Made by a program: the position numbers and the translations under genes
The notes under the pieces: generated by a model
The model's input: the letters and a program-made list of their open reading frames with translations, nothing else
The model's database searches: none
Told to the model about the DNA's origin: nothing
In this document: in pieces, positions 10,500 through 24,900 of the stretch
Position numbering within the stretch: the stretch's first letter is position 1
Layout: every line of letters starts with the position of its first letter
Source: Gigantopelta aegis
Taxonomy: Eukaryota > Mollusca > Gastropoda > Neomphalida > Peltospiridae
DNA length: 64,000 nt
Assembly: GCF_016097555.1 (NCBI RefSeq)
Contig: NC_054706.1
Span: 44,208,265-44,272,264, forward strand
Direction of reading: 5' to 3'

Positions 10500-13400
10500 G
10501 TACAAGCAACCACTGTCACGTACAGTACGCAACTCAACAGTAAAATCAACCACCCACCCACAGTTGGTGTCTCAAGTCAGTTATTACATCAGCTGAACAG
10601 TGATGTTGTTAAGAATAGAAATTCATGTAGCATGTAAAAATAAATTATAGACAACTGTTGCCATCTTCAGAGGTATGAATGCCCCATGCCCAAGAAAGAA
10701 CCAATGAGCAGTAATCTTTTCAAATAGACGTGACAGGATCATTAAAAGTATCAACATCCTTCTGAGGAAAGATGTATTCATTTTAATTGGATAGGGTTAA
10801 TGTAGACCATTATGGAAATCCTGGAATGTTATGGAATTTGGAACTGTCATTTTCCAGGAAGGAAATTCAAGGAATTTTGATATGATTCATGGAAAAGTAC
10901 ACATTGACTGATAATTGGCAGTTCATATTTAAATATTGTATATTTATTAGAATATATTGTGGATTTTTTTTTTATTAGAATATGTTAATGATCACAGGGA
11001 AAGTACTGATTATCCTCAAAAATGTTATGGAAATGCCTTTAAAATAATATAATTATAATAAAGTCCAGGAATGTAATTGATGGTTTGAATCTGTACCCGG
11101 TGAATATTTATTAAATAGGTGGTAATGACATCCCTGCTGGACACACTAGGACATGTAGGTGATCACACAGTGACCGTAGGACCCCCGGTCATCCCAACTA
11201 CATTTACACTTTATTCTGTCTCATCATTAACACAGGCAGTGTTTTTTTTGTAAATAATTTCAGTTTGGTTTGATGTAAGAAGAAAAGTAAACATGTTTTG
11301 AAAATAAAAAAATAAATAAAAATTTATGTCCAATTTACAAAACAATTGGCTCAGAAATAAATAACTTGTAGTAAATTTCATAGTATGAAAAAAAGGCGTT
11401 TCCTGTGGGAAGGACCATAGCTACACACTTACATGTATGTCTACATGACTTTGGCATTGGATTTTGTTCTGTATATGTAGACCGAATCAATAGCAAACAT
11501 TGAAGGTAGTCATTCAAAGATGCATAATAGGGGCTTCCAGGTGAAAATATCTATTAATTTTTTTCCTACATGTAAAGATAATACCTTAAATTACAAGTCA
11601 ATAAAAAAATACTTAGTAACCAAATAATTTCATTTACTTGAAGAGAAACAAGTTAATTTTATTGAACAATCTTTCGAGGGTAACTGTGTGACATTACAGT
11701 TATTAATCCCCTACCGGTCCAACTGGAGGGAACTGTAGGTTTGACCTCTGTCTTCTGTCTGTCTGTCTGTCTGTCCGTCCCCACCTATGCCCCACATATA
11801 ATTTTCCAAATGTTTTTTTTTCACAATGCCTTGAGATATTGAGATAACATGTTGTGTATAGCTTTATCGTGTACTGTTACAGATCAGGTTTTACTTTCAT
11901 AGCAATTTATAAATTTTTGACAGAGTTATGGCCCTTGAACTAAGGAGATACGAAAATTTGTTTTCCACACTTTTGTTTTGCAATGCCTCAGGATATCAAG
12001 CTGAAAGTTTATGTATATCTTTATCATGTTCTGTTACAGATCATGTTTGACTCTCATGGCAATTTAACCATTTTTCACAAAGTTATGGCCCTTGAATTTA
12101 GAAGATAAGACAATTTGTTGGGCTCTATAGGTAGTACTAAACCAAATAACTTCTGGCTGGGTCAAAGTTCGAGGTGCACCGAACTTTGATAAAGAAGTGA
12201 ACACCACAAGTCCTGTGATTGGTGATAAATGTGTGTGTTGGTTGTAAAAAAAAATAGTTTCATCTGTGCAAAAATGTATTCAATTTTATTTCGTCTAGTA
12301 CCACTGTGTCAAGTAGCCTTGTGCTTGAAACATGTATGGGGTACCTGTAAAAAAACCACCTCAAATTTTGTGTGGAACTATAAGGTAGTCATAGACGCTA
12401 CCTGCTATCTCAGAAATGAGCAGCTTGACCCCCACTTTTTTCTGATTCACTTTAAGGGTGCGGGGTGGTAGTATTTATATCCATGGTGTTTATGTTGATT
12501 GATACACTGCATGTAGGAGTTTTAGCCACATATGTTACTATTGTCGTCTATGAGATTTGATTTGGTAGTATACACCCTGTAGGTTATACATGTATTTGGT
12601 AGGGGACACGTATCACTTTAGCAGTACTCTCTGAATGTTTTTCTTTTTCTTTTTACATGATACTGATAGTAAAAGTTGTTTACCCATAATTCTATGATTA
12701 TGAAAAATTGGCTGCTGTTTTGATGGAGCACATTGATTAATTAATCATCGGCTATTGGATGTCAGACATTTGGTAATTATGGCACGTAATCAGAGGAAAC
12801 CCATTACAATTGTCCTGATCAGAAAGGGATTTTTTTATATGCACCATCCCACAGACAGGATAGCACATACCATGGCCTTTGATATGTCAGTTGTGGTGCA
12901 CTGGCTGGAACAAGAAATAGCCCAATGGGCCCACCAATGGGTATGGATCCCAAACCGACTGCACATCTTTATGTATGAGACATGTATGACAGATAAATTT
13001 TCTTTGAACTTTTTAGCTTTGTATAGGACATTGGGGGAAAATAAAGTGGTGCTCACAAGTTACTTTTCATTTTGTGGTTACATCATTTACTTACAGACAT
13101 TAGTTGATTTTTCCTGTCACTGTCACGTGGATAGTGATTTTCACTTTAAAACTGGTACATTCTGGGGTTTTATCCTGGTATCATCAACCCAGAGTGAATT
13201 GTCAGAGCTCATTGAGAAATGTAAGATGACTATACTGGCTTTTTTGTTGCTAAGGACCAACCATCAAGATCTTTCATGGACAGACAGCACGAATAGCGTG
13301 TGCCTAGGACATCATGTTTGAACGTTTAATTTAATATAAACATGGAAATGAAATGAATTTATATTGAAATTTGTTATACTAGTATCATTACTAAATGTAA

Positions 13401-16400
13401 ATGTAGATTTTGAAAAGAATTTGTGTATTTTTTTTATGTAAAGGATGCCTCCATGATGATCCTTGACAAATGGCGACCAGAGTTTCGGAAGAAAAACATA
13501 GAGATTGTCTTGTCTGGTCACTCAGATGACAGACCAAGGGGAGGTAACTTTTACAATAATGATGTTATATAATGTATTACTATTATGTTAAACACAGTTT
13601 GCTGTTTGATTATCATACCTCTACATTGCAACTGATTTGGTTGCATATGCGACCATTTTTTTCATTTGGCAACTTTAAACATTTCATATTATCTATATAA
13701 AAAAATACATCTAGCTCCTAGGTGGAATAGTTAACGTAGAGGCACGATTCAATATGTTAATCTTTACTGCATGTCGATGTTCACTTGATTCAATATGTTA
13801 ATCTTTACTGCATGTTGATGTTCACTTCATTCAGTATGTTAATATTTACCGCATGTCGATGTTCACTTGATTCAGTATGTTAATCTTTACTGCATGTCGA
13901 TGTTCACTTGATTCAATATGTTAATCGTTACTGCATGTCAATGTTCACTTGATTCAGTATGTTAATCTTTACTGCATGTTGATGTTCACTTCATTCAGTA
14001 TGTTAATATTTACCGCATGTCGATGTTCACTTGATTCAGTATGTTAATCTTTACTTCATATTGATGTTCACTTACTGTTGCAAGAAAAGATGTTTCATGA
14101 TAAATTTGTTAGTGTTGATTTATATCACATGCTTCTTGGTAGACCTTCTAATGAATAAAGGGTAAATCAGATTTAAAATCCATCATAAATAAACATACAC
14201 CCAAGGTGGTGGAAATTTTGTTTACATGTCCCACATGGCTTTCTCACATAGGCTAGTTCTATCCTGTGTATGTAGGGCTGAGGGAAATATTGTACCATAC
14301 TTTAAATTAATATCACACTTAAAACATGCTTGTATAAGAATAGTTTATCACAAATTATCAACCACAAAGTCGCATAGTGAAGCAATTTTATATTAAATGT
14401 TTTACTGTTATACATCGATAAATTGACAACAAAATGACAAACTATTCTGAGACTTATAAGTTATAATTACAAACAGCACAACTTATTTAGTTAAAAATAC
14501 ACATAATAAATAAATCAGTTTCTAACGTTCTTCCCATGATCTGTTTTACGTAATAACATCTCATTTGACGTAATGTAATTTATGATGTTTTTTTTAGTTT
14601 AAAATCCTTTTCTATGCTACACAATTTTATGCAGTTTGTGACATTTGTACATCGATAAATTCATTAAAAAATTGACAAAGAGTTCTTATATTATTACACA
14701 CAGGAGTGTGATCAAACCCTCCCCTTGATCAAGCAAATTTTTTCTTTTTTTCGTTACTTTTCCCCAGGAAGCATATTTTAACCCCTCTTCTAAAATGTAT
14801 GCACAACCACTTGAACACACCATATTTAGTTAAAATACACATAAATCAGCTGCGAACGTCCTTTCCATGACCTGTTTTACGTAATGACGTCCAAGCTGGT
14901 GTAATGGTGTCATTTTGTGAGGTTTATCGAAGGATAACATTCAGGTTTCTTCGACATTGTCCAATCAGAATAGAGTAAATCGTATAACAGCAGAAACTTT
15001 TTAATTATATCTATTTCAATATTCTTAGGTAGGTGAAAAATGGTTATAAGTCTCTGTGTGAAGATGCATATAAAAGAGATATTGCTTCCTTCTGAATACC
15101 AAGTCTAGTCTGTGTAGTGTTATTACGATTCTCCTCTCTCAAGACTGCATGTATTGCAATAAACATGTTACTTGCCTCAAAGCTATTGAATGATAGTTTA
15201 AAATGTGCTGGGGTGTCGGTAAATAAACATTCTGTTGTTTTCCTGGCTCTATGCACTGACTTGATTAGTTTTTAATAAGAAGTCTTGTTGATTGAGGAAA
15301 ACCATTGGCATGATGAGCATAAGTGTATGAGACAGGGGGTGGGGGGACAACTGGCCCCTATAGTGCTAGAGCAAAACCTCAAATAATACAGACATTCGGG
15401 CAAAATGTGCTACACTGAGACCTTTTTACCATTTATTTCCATCATTCTACCCTCAAAATTAGTTATAATCCACGTAAAAATGTGTAGTGATTTGTTTGCA
15501 AGCCTATGTACAGGTAGCTGTTTAGTAGTAATGCTTATATGAATAAATGTTGTTATGCAGATTTGGACATTTTTCTTTAATTCGGGGAAAAAGCCAACCT
15601 GCCCCCATAAAAAAAATGGGAGCCCGTATGCCAGTGATGATGAGAGACTGCTGGAGAAAAGAACATTCTAGGCTGAGAGATACATGTACATCTGTTTGTC
15701 TGAGTTTTCTTCGGTTCCAGTGGTGTGGTGTACCAGTAGTTTCACCAACTTTCACTTGTCAGAGGCCTGTAGAATAATTTGGTTATCACACCTAAAACAT
15801 AGTTATATCCATTTGGTAGGTGAAATATGATTATCTGTCTCTGTTATTCACAATGTACCCTGGTTCTCATAATATATTTTTTATTGTATATTTTTCAGTT
15901 GGATATGCCAAGAACAAGGCAATTGCTCAAAGCCGAGGGAATTTTCTCTGCTTTCTGGATGCTGTGAGTTGTACAATATATGTATAGTCCTAGTAGTTAC
16001 TGATGCAGGGTATCGTGGCGTATAGGAGTGAGCGTAGTGGCTCAGTACCTACACGGTATCGTGGCGTATAGGAGTGAGCGTAGTGGCTCAGTACCTACAC
16101 GGTATCGTGGCGTATAGGAGTGAGCGTAGTGGCTCAGTACCTACACGGTATCGTGGCGTATAGGAGTGAGCGTAGTGGCTCAATACCTACATGGTATCGT
16201 GGCGTATAGGAGTGAGCGTAGTGGCTCAGTACCTACATGGTATCGTGGCGTATAGGAGTGAGCGTAGTGGCTCAATACCTACATGGTATCGTGGCGTATA
16301 GGAGTGAGCGTAGTGGCTCAGTACCTACATGGTATCGTAGTGGCTCAATACCTACATGGTATCGTGGCGTATAGGAGTGAGCGTAGTAGCTCAATACCTA

Positions 16401-19400
16401 CATGGTATCGTGGCATATAGGAGTGAGCGTAGTGGCTCAATACCTACATGGTATCGTGGCGTATAGGAGTGAGCGTAGTGGCTCAATACCTACATGGTAT
16501 CGTAGTGGCTCAATACCTACATGTTATCGTGGCGTATAGGAGTGAGCGTAGTGGCTCAGTACCTACATGGTATCGTGGCGTATAGGAGTGAGCGTGGTGG
16601 CTCAATACCTACATGTTATCGTGGCGTATAGGAGTGAGCGTAGTGGCTCAGTACCTACATGGTATCGTGGCGTATAGGAGTGAGCGTAGTGGCTCAGTAC
16701 CTACATGGTATCGTGGCGTATAGGAGTGAGCGTAGTGGCTCAATACCTACATGGTATCGTGGCGTATAGGAGTGAGCGTAGTGGCTCAATACCTACATGG
16801 TATCGTGGCGTATAGGAGTGAGCGTAGTGGCTCAATACCTACATGGTATCGTAGTGGCTCAATACCTACATGTTATCGTGGCGTATAGGAGTGAGCGTAG
16901 TGGCTCAATACCTACATGGTATCGTAGTGGCTCAATACCTACATGGTATCGTGGCGTATAGGAGTGAGCGTAGTGGCTCAATACCTACATGGTATCGTGG
17001 CGTATAGGAGTGAGCGTAGTGGCTCAGTACCTACATGGTATCGTGGCGTATAGGAGTGAGCGTAGTGGCTCAATACCTACATGGTATCGTGGCGTATAGG
17101 AGTGAGCGTAGTGGCTCAGTACCTACATGGTATCGTAGTGGCTCAATACCTACATGGTATCGTGGCGTATAGGAGTGAGCGTAGTAGCTCAATACCTACA
17201 TGGTATCGTGGCATATAGGAGTGAGCGTAGTGGCTCAATACCTACATGGTATCGTGGCGTATAGGAGTGAGCGTAGTGGCTCAATACCTACATGGTATCG
17301 TAGTGGCTCAATACCTACATGTTATCGTGGCGTATAGGAGTGAGCGTAGTGGCTCAGTACCTACATGGTATCGTGGCGTATAGGAGTGAGCGTGGTGGCT
17401 CAATACCTACATGTTATCGTGGCGTATAGGAGTGAGCGTAGTGGCTCAGTACCTACATGGTATCGTGGCGTATAGGAGTGAGCGTGGTGGCTCAATACCT
17501 ACATGTTATCGTGGCGTATAGGAGTGAGCGTAGTGGCTCAGTACCTACATGGTATCGTGGCGTATAGGAGTGAGCGTGGTGGCTCAGTACCTACATGTTA
17601 TCGTGGCGTATAGGAGTGAGCGTAGTGGCTCAGTACCTACATGGTATCGTGGCGTATAGGAGTGAGCGTGGTGGCTCAATACCTACATGTTATCGTGGCG
17701 TATAGGAGTGAGCGTAGTGGCTCAGTACCTACATGGTATCGTGGCGTATAGGAGTGAGCGTGGTGGCTCAATACCTACATGTTATCGTGGCGTATAGGAG
17801 TGAGCGTAGTGGCTCAGTACCTACATGGTATCGTGGCGTATAGGAGTGAGCGTAGTGGCTCAGTACCTACATGGTATCGTAGTGGCTCAATACCTACATG
17901 GTATCGTGGCGTATAGGAGTGAGCGTAGTAGCTCAATACCTACATGGTATCGTGGCGTATTGGAGTGAGCGTAGTGGCTCAATACCTACATGGTATCGTG
18001 GCGTATAGGAGTGAGCGTAGTAGCTCAATACCTACATGGTATCGTGGCGTATAGGAGTGAGCGTAGTGGCTCAATACCTACATGGTATCGTGGCGTATAG
18101 GAGTGAGCGTGGTGGCTCAATACCTACATGGTATCGTAGTGGCTCAGTACCTACATGGTATCGTGGCGTATAGGAGTGAGCGTGGTGGCTCAATACCTAC
18201 ATGGTATCGTGGCGTATAGGAGTGAGCGTAGTGGCTCAATACCTACATGGTATCGTGGCGTATAGGAGTGAGCGTAGTGGCTCAATACCTACATGGTATC
18301 GTGGCGTATAGGAGTGAGCGTAGTGGCTCAGTACCTACATGGTATCGTAGTGGCTCAATACCTACATGGTATCGTGGCGTATAGGAGTGAGCGTAGTGGC
18401 TCAATACCTACATGTTATCGTGGCGTATAGGAGTGAGCGTAGTGGCTCAATACCTACATGGTATCGTGGCGTATAGGAGTGAGCGTAGTGGCTCAGTACC
18501 TACATGGTATCGTGGCGTATAGGAGTGAGCGTAGTGGCTCAATACCTACATGGTATCGTGGCGTATAGGAGTGAGCGTAGTGGCTCAATACCTACATGGT
18601 ATCGTGGCGTATAGGAGTGAGCGTAGTGGCTCAATACCTACATGGTATCGTAGTGGCTCAATACCTACATGTTATCGTGGCGTATAGGAGTGAGCGTAGT
18701 GGCTCAATACCTACATGGTATCGTGGCGTATAGGAGTGAGCGTAGTGGCTCAATACCTACATGGTATCGTGGCGTATAGGAGTGAGCGTAGTGGCTCAAT
18801 ACCTACATGGTATCGTGGCGTATAGGAGTGAGCGTAGTGGCTCAATACCTACATGGTATCGTAGTGGCTCAATACCTACATGTTATCGTGGCGTATAGGA
18901 GTGAGCGTAGTGGCTCAATACCTACATGGTATCGTGGCGTATAGGAGTGAGCGTAGTGGCTCAATACCTACATGGTATCGTAGTGGCTCAATACCTACAT
19001 GGTATCGTGGCGTATAGGAGTGAGCGTAGTGGCTCAATACCTACATGGTATCGTGGCGTATAGGAGTGAGCGTAGTGGCTCAATACCTACATGGTATCGT
19101 GGCGTATAGGAGTGAGCGTAGTGGCTCAATACCTACATGGTATCGTAGTGGCTCAATACCTACATGGTATCGTGGCGTATAAGAGTGAGCGTAGTGGCTC
19201 AGTACCTACATGGTATCGTGGCGTATAAGAGTGAGCGTAGTGGCTCAGTACCTACATGTTATCGTGGCGTATAGGAGTGAGCGTAGTGGCTCAATACCTA
19301 CATGGTATCGTGGCGTATAGGAGTGAGCGTAGTGGCTCAATACCTACATGGTATCGTGGCGTATAGGAGTGAGCGTAGTGGCTCAATACCTACATGGTAT

Positions 19401-21950
19401 CGTGGCGTATAGGAGTGAGCGTAGTGGCTCAATACCTACATGGTATCGTGGCGTATAGGAGTGAGCGTAGTGGCTCAATACCTACATGGTATCGTGGCGT
19501 ATAGGAGTGAGCGTAGTGGCTCAATACCTACATGGTATCGTGGCGTATAGGAGTGAGCGTAGTGGCTCAGTACCTACATGTATGACTTCAGCACTGTTTT
19601 GGTTACAGGGGCGGGATGTAGCCCAGTGGTAAAGCGCTCGTTTGATGTGCGGTCTGTTTGGGATCAATCCCTGTGGGTGGGCCAATTGGGCTATTTCTCG
19701 TTCCGGCCAATGCACCATGACTGGTTTATCAAAGGCCATGGTATATGCTATCCTGCTTGTGGGATGCATGGTGCATATAAAAGATCCCTTGCTACTAATG
19801 GAAAAATTTAGTGAGTTTCCTTATGTCAAAATTATCAAATGTTTGACATCCAATAGCAGATGATTAATAATCAATGTGCTCTAGTGGTGTCGTTAAACAA
19901 AACAAACTTAATTTGTTTCGGTTACCTCACCCTAGGTCTGTATTAGTCTACACTCTTCCCATGGATCACTACATCTTGGGAGTCCCTAACCGAAACCAAA
20001 GTGCCCACTGGCATACATGTAGAGTTTTGTTCTTAGCAAAGTGTTTTGAAGCCTCGGTGGCATCCGAATTGTAAACAAAAAATTGTAATGAATGTGTTTT
20101 AAACTTTTCCTATTATAAGATTTTTTGTACATTGTTATATATATACAGTTTTATTTTTAAAGGATGACAAGATGTACAAAGACAGAATTCTGAAGCAGCT
20201 AGATGCGTCAAAGAAAAACCCAAAGGCTGTGAGTATTGTTCATATCACAAGTAGCTGTCAACCATCATGGGCAGCAAAGATTATCATAATATATTGACAA
20301 TGATAAATTAAATTATTCTACTTTACTGTATTGAGTTGCTACCTTTGTAATTTGTTTTTGACTAACAGCATTTTCAACAACTAAAATTAAATACCAAATA
20401 CACTTTCTTGTTTAGAATATACATGTACATGTAGGTGTCTGTATAGACAATGCATTTCTAGTTGTTCTAATATTTGGGAGGCCCTGTCTGAATGTTACCT
20501 TCAAATAATGTACAGAAAAAAAGTCCCAAAATAAAGAAAAAAGTGCCAAACCTGTATTTTAGTATTCAGTAGTCGACTGTCTTAAAAGACCACAGGGTTG
20601 ACTAGCTGACAAGAATGAAATGCTATCAGGGTTTAATTGTGACCACAAATCTTGTATTCAGTAGTCGACTGTCTTAAAAGACCACAGGGTTGACTAGCTG
20701 ACAAGTTGCTGACAAGAATGAAATGCTATCAGGGTTTAATTGTGACCACAAATCTTGTATTCAGTAGTCGACTGTCTTAAAAGAACACAGGGTTGACTAG
20801 CTGACAAGTTGCTGACAAGAATGAAATGCTATCAGGGTTTAATTGTGACCACAAATCTTGAACACAATGTTGGTAGAGGCGGGATTTAACTCAGTCGGTC
20901 GCGTGCTCGCTTCAGGTGCTTGCATTGCAGGATCGAACCACCTCGATGGATCCATTCACCTGATTGGGTTTTTTTTCTTGTTTCAACCAGTGCACACAAC
21001 TGGTCAAAGCCTGTGGTATGTGCTTTCCTGTCTGTGAGAAAGTGCATATAAAAGATCCCTTGCTGCATCAGAAAAACATTTAGTGGATTTTCTCTGATGA
21101 TTACATGTCAGAATGATCAAATGTTTGAAATCAAATAGCTGATGATTAATTAATCAATGTGCTCTAGTGGTGTCGTAAACAAAATAAACTTATCAGGCAT
21201 GTGATGTTTCAGCTTTTTATTAGATTTGAGCTTTGTTTTGACATGAAGTAATTTTCACAAACTTGCTAGGATTTGATTTGATTACATTAAACTGTTTTCA
21301 ACTTTTTAAAGATCATTTCACCTTTTATTTTCATATGGATAGATACATCCCTGTTTGTGCATATTGAAATGTGAAACGATCGGTGTAACGTATATGGGTG
21401 TACTGAACAAACATTATTCCTTTTTAATGTAAACCATCTCATAAAAAGTCACAATATTATTTGCAAAATTAATTTTGCTTTTTCTTTGTTAACAATTCAA
21501 ATCCACTTGCAGTTAAACAAGATGGGATCTACAGGGTGAAGCAGAAATATTATAGTTTTATGCTTGAGGAGTCTGGAGTAAATGATTTTCTCAGTTATTT
21601 ATTCGTGGCAGATTGTTGGCTGCAGGTTTGTACGAGAACCTCCAGATTCCACACTGAGATTTACAGCCTGGGCAAATGAGATGTCACATGAACAGCTGTA
21701 CACACAGGTACGCTGTGTCACTTGGGGAAACCCAGGCTATTTACTATTACTACTATCATTCATTGTAGCAGGCTGTTTTGTTACATATGCAGGACTAACT
21801 CTGGGTCCACAGAAACATTTTCCAAATTATCTATCAAAATTTAAAAGCTGCAGAAAATATAAATTTTTTCATGAAATTATTTTGCCAAATTAAAATAAAA
21901 TTTACAATTGGTGAATTTGGCGAGTGCGAGAGCTAGCCCTGCATGTGTGT

Positions 21951-21981
<31 letters not shown>

Positions 21982-24900
21982 GGGGTGGATACAGCAAGCA
22001 CACTGACCACATATTTGTTTTTAGTTGACTTTCTTTCTAGAGTTTATATCCATGCTTACAGCCGCTTAAGATTGTGCAAGTACACTATTCTCAGAATACG
22101 CCTGATGCATGGATGGTCTAGGATCGATCCCCATTGGTGGTGGGCCCACTGAGCTATTTCTCGTTCCATGCAGCCAGTGTAGGATGGTGCATATAAAAGA
22201 TCTCTTGCTACTAATGGAAAAATGTAGCAGGTTTCCTCTATGACTGTCAAAATTACCAAATGTTTGACATCCAACAGCTGATGATTAATACATCAATGTG
22301 CTCTAGTGGTGTCGTTAAACAAAACAAACTTAACTGTTCTGAGAATACATTTACTTACGGATCAAGTACACTGTTCTGAGCTTGCAGCTCCGCTGTCTGG
22401 GTTCAGGGTTCGTACTCAATCTGGAAATCCTTGGAAAGTATGGAATTTATATTTTTCATTTTCCAGGTCTTGAAAAAGTATGGGAAAAAAACTATTTTGT
22501 GTGCAAGTTTTGAAAAAGTTTTATAATGAGCAAATTTCGTTAACTTGTGTAACGTTGCCCGAACGTGATCTCCTTTTTCACGCTGTCATTAATATTCAGA
22601 AGCAAATCGGGAATTTCTGATTTTATACACATGCTGTAAGTAAATCTGGAAAATGTTTTAATGTGTTTTGGAAAAGGTGTATGAATTGTGTGGGTTGTCT
22701 ATCCCGAATAGAGATTAATGGTTAGCAATTCGTAAGAGTTCACAGTCAGTGAAATGGTCTTTTGCCCATTCAGCTGTACCATATTTTATTGCTTTAAAAA
22801 AAAAAAAAAAGTAGCAGGCACAACCAGTCGCGTAAATGTTTTTCTGATTAGTTTAGCTGAACTTGGCCCCCAGCACCCTTGATGTGAATCAAAGAAAGAA
22901 AGAAATGTTTTATTTAACGACGCACTCAACACATTTTATTTTACGGTTATATGGCGTCAGACATATGGTAAAGGACCACACAGATTTTGAGAGGAAACCC
23001 GCTTTCACCACTACATGGGCTACTCTTCCGATTAGCAGCAAGGGATCTTTTATTTGCACTTCTCACAGACAGGATAGCACAAACCATGGCCTTTGTTGAA
23101 CCAGTTATGGATCACTGGTCGTTGTAAGTGGTTGAGCCTTGTGGAGCACTCACTCAGGGTTTGGAGTCGGTATCTGGATTAAAAATCCCATGCCTCGACT
23201 GGGATCCGAACCCAGTACCTACCAGACTGTAGACCGATGGCCTACCACGACGCCGGTCTGATGTTAATCAATGCACATTGAGGACAGTCACTTCCAGTTG
23301 ATGCTACACCAGCGTCAGTTATGAAGTGCTTCAATGCTGTTCCAAGATGTCATAAGAAAACAATGGTGCAGTCCCATAACTGACATTAGGTGACAGCAAT
23401 GGGACCCTTATCTTATATCATAAAGTTCTGTATTTGGTGTATGCATGACAGTTTCCTTCATTGTGCTTTTGTGTTTGATGTGTCAACAGGTAATGTCAGG
23501 AAAACCACTTTCAGTTCATAACGCATCACTGTGTGTCAATGTGCATTCAGGAAACCGAATTTGGTATGTCAACTGCAGAAGTAAACCAATGGGTCCACTG
23601 CAGGGGACAGATCCTACAACTCATCACAGTTCAAGCACATAACAACTTTTTATGTGTATTTTTCAGATTTATACCTCGCATGGGCCAACAGTGATAATGC
23701 CGTCATGGTTTATGTCACGCAGTGTCTTCAATACTGTTGGTGCTTTTGATGAAGCTGGGAAAGTATGTACAAAAACATTTTTGTTTATTTTGCTATCATT
23801 TGTACAATGTTATTTTCTTTTTGGAATACTTATTACAAACTCAAACTCTAAAGCATGTTTCGCCTCATTATACCGGTCTCATTCAGATTTTAATGGAAAG
23901 TGAAAAAAGAAGAAAGTACCTGGTCACATGACAAGAAATGGAGAGAAAATGAATGTTTGTTTAATGACACCTACCTGTAAGCATATGTTAGATTAAGGCT
24001 GTGAAATGTCTATACCGCAGTTACAGCCTCCACTGACTCAGATTTTAGTAATGTTTCAGTCCAATTCATTCTCACAAATGGGTTGAATTAAGATATAAAA
24101 TGCTTACTATCAACTGATAGAATGAGTGCAGATGTAATAATAATTTGTAAAATCCTGTATTTTTTTTTTTTAAATGGTTTAATATTATTTTCAAAGTTGT
24201 TTTTTACTTTAAAGGAAATCTAAGTTACAATACTGGCGCTGGTGAAATCCATAATTTTCTATGTGAACTGCAGGTCATATAATTGTATTTTGGCAGTCAT
24301 GTCACAATTCAGTTCATAAAGTAATCGGTTTTGATAGATATTTGTAATGTTTTTTGCTATTTTTAAATGCATGTATTGATATAGGAATACTGATGTACAT
24401 GTAGGCATCTTTCCAAAAAATAACACTTATTTTTCTTAATAATATTCCTTTAAAGCAACATTCTCATGAGATTTGTTGCATCAACTTGTCGCATGCGATT
24501 TGTTGTAGCAACTCGAATCGTGTGTGTGGGAAGACAAAGCTTGTCAGGTTAAAAATATTTTGTGGGAAATGTAAGTGCATATAAATGTCCACTGAAACAA
24601 AGAATACATGAGTGTAAACAATTTACTGATGGCATTATGTAATAAAACAATTATTGACTACATGTGGACCCATGAAATCCGGACATTTTGACATGTTTAG
24701 AAGCAAATTAAAAAAAACGGAAGTGACAAAGCTAAACAGTTGTACTTTAATGTGATTTGATTGGATGAGAGCTTACGATTTTTGTCATGAGTAATAGAAC
24801 ATGTTCTAATCCATGCAATTCTGACACGACTTGTCGTATAAGACTAAAGTCATTCCGATTGAGGTGTTCTCACAGTACAGTTTGATCGTATGCGACAAGT

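Noticed and set aside
12755-13321. 188-codon frame on +
   Set aside because: Its first part is the complement of a SINE and the rest has no resemblance to any protein; chance frame.
16010-19580. CRISPR-like look of the regularly spaced 46-bp repeats
   Set aside because: Units are contiguous with no unique spacers, in a eukaryotic intron; an ordinary minisatellite.
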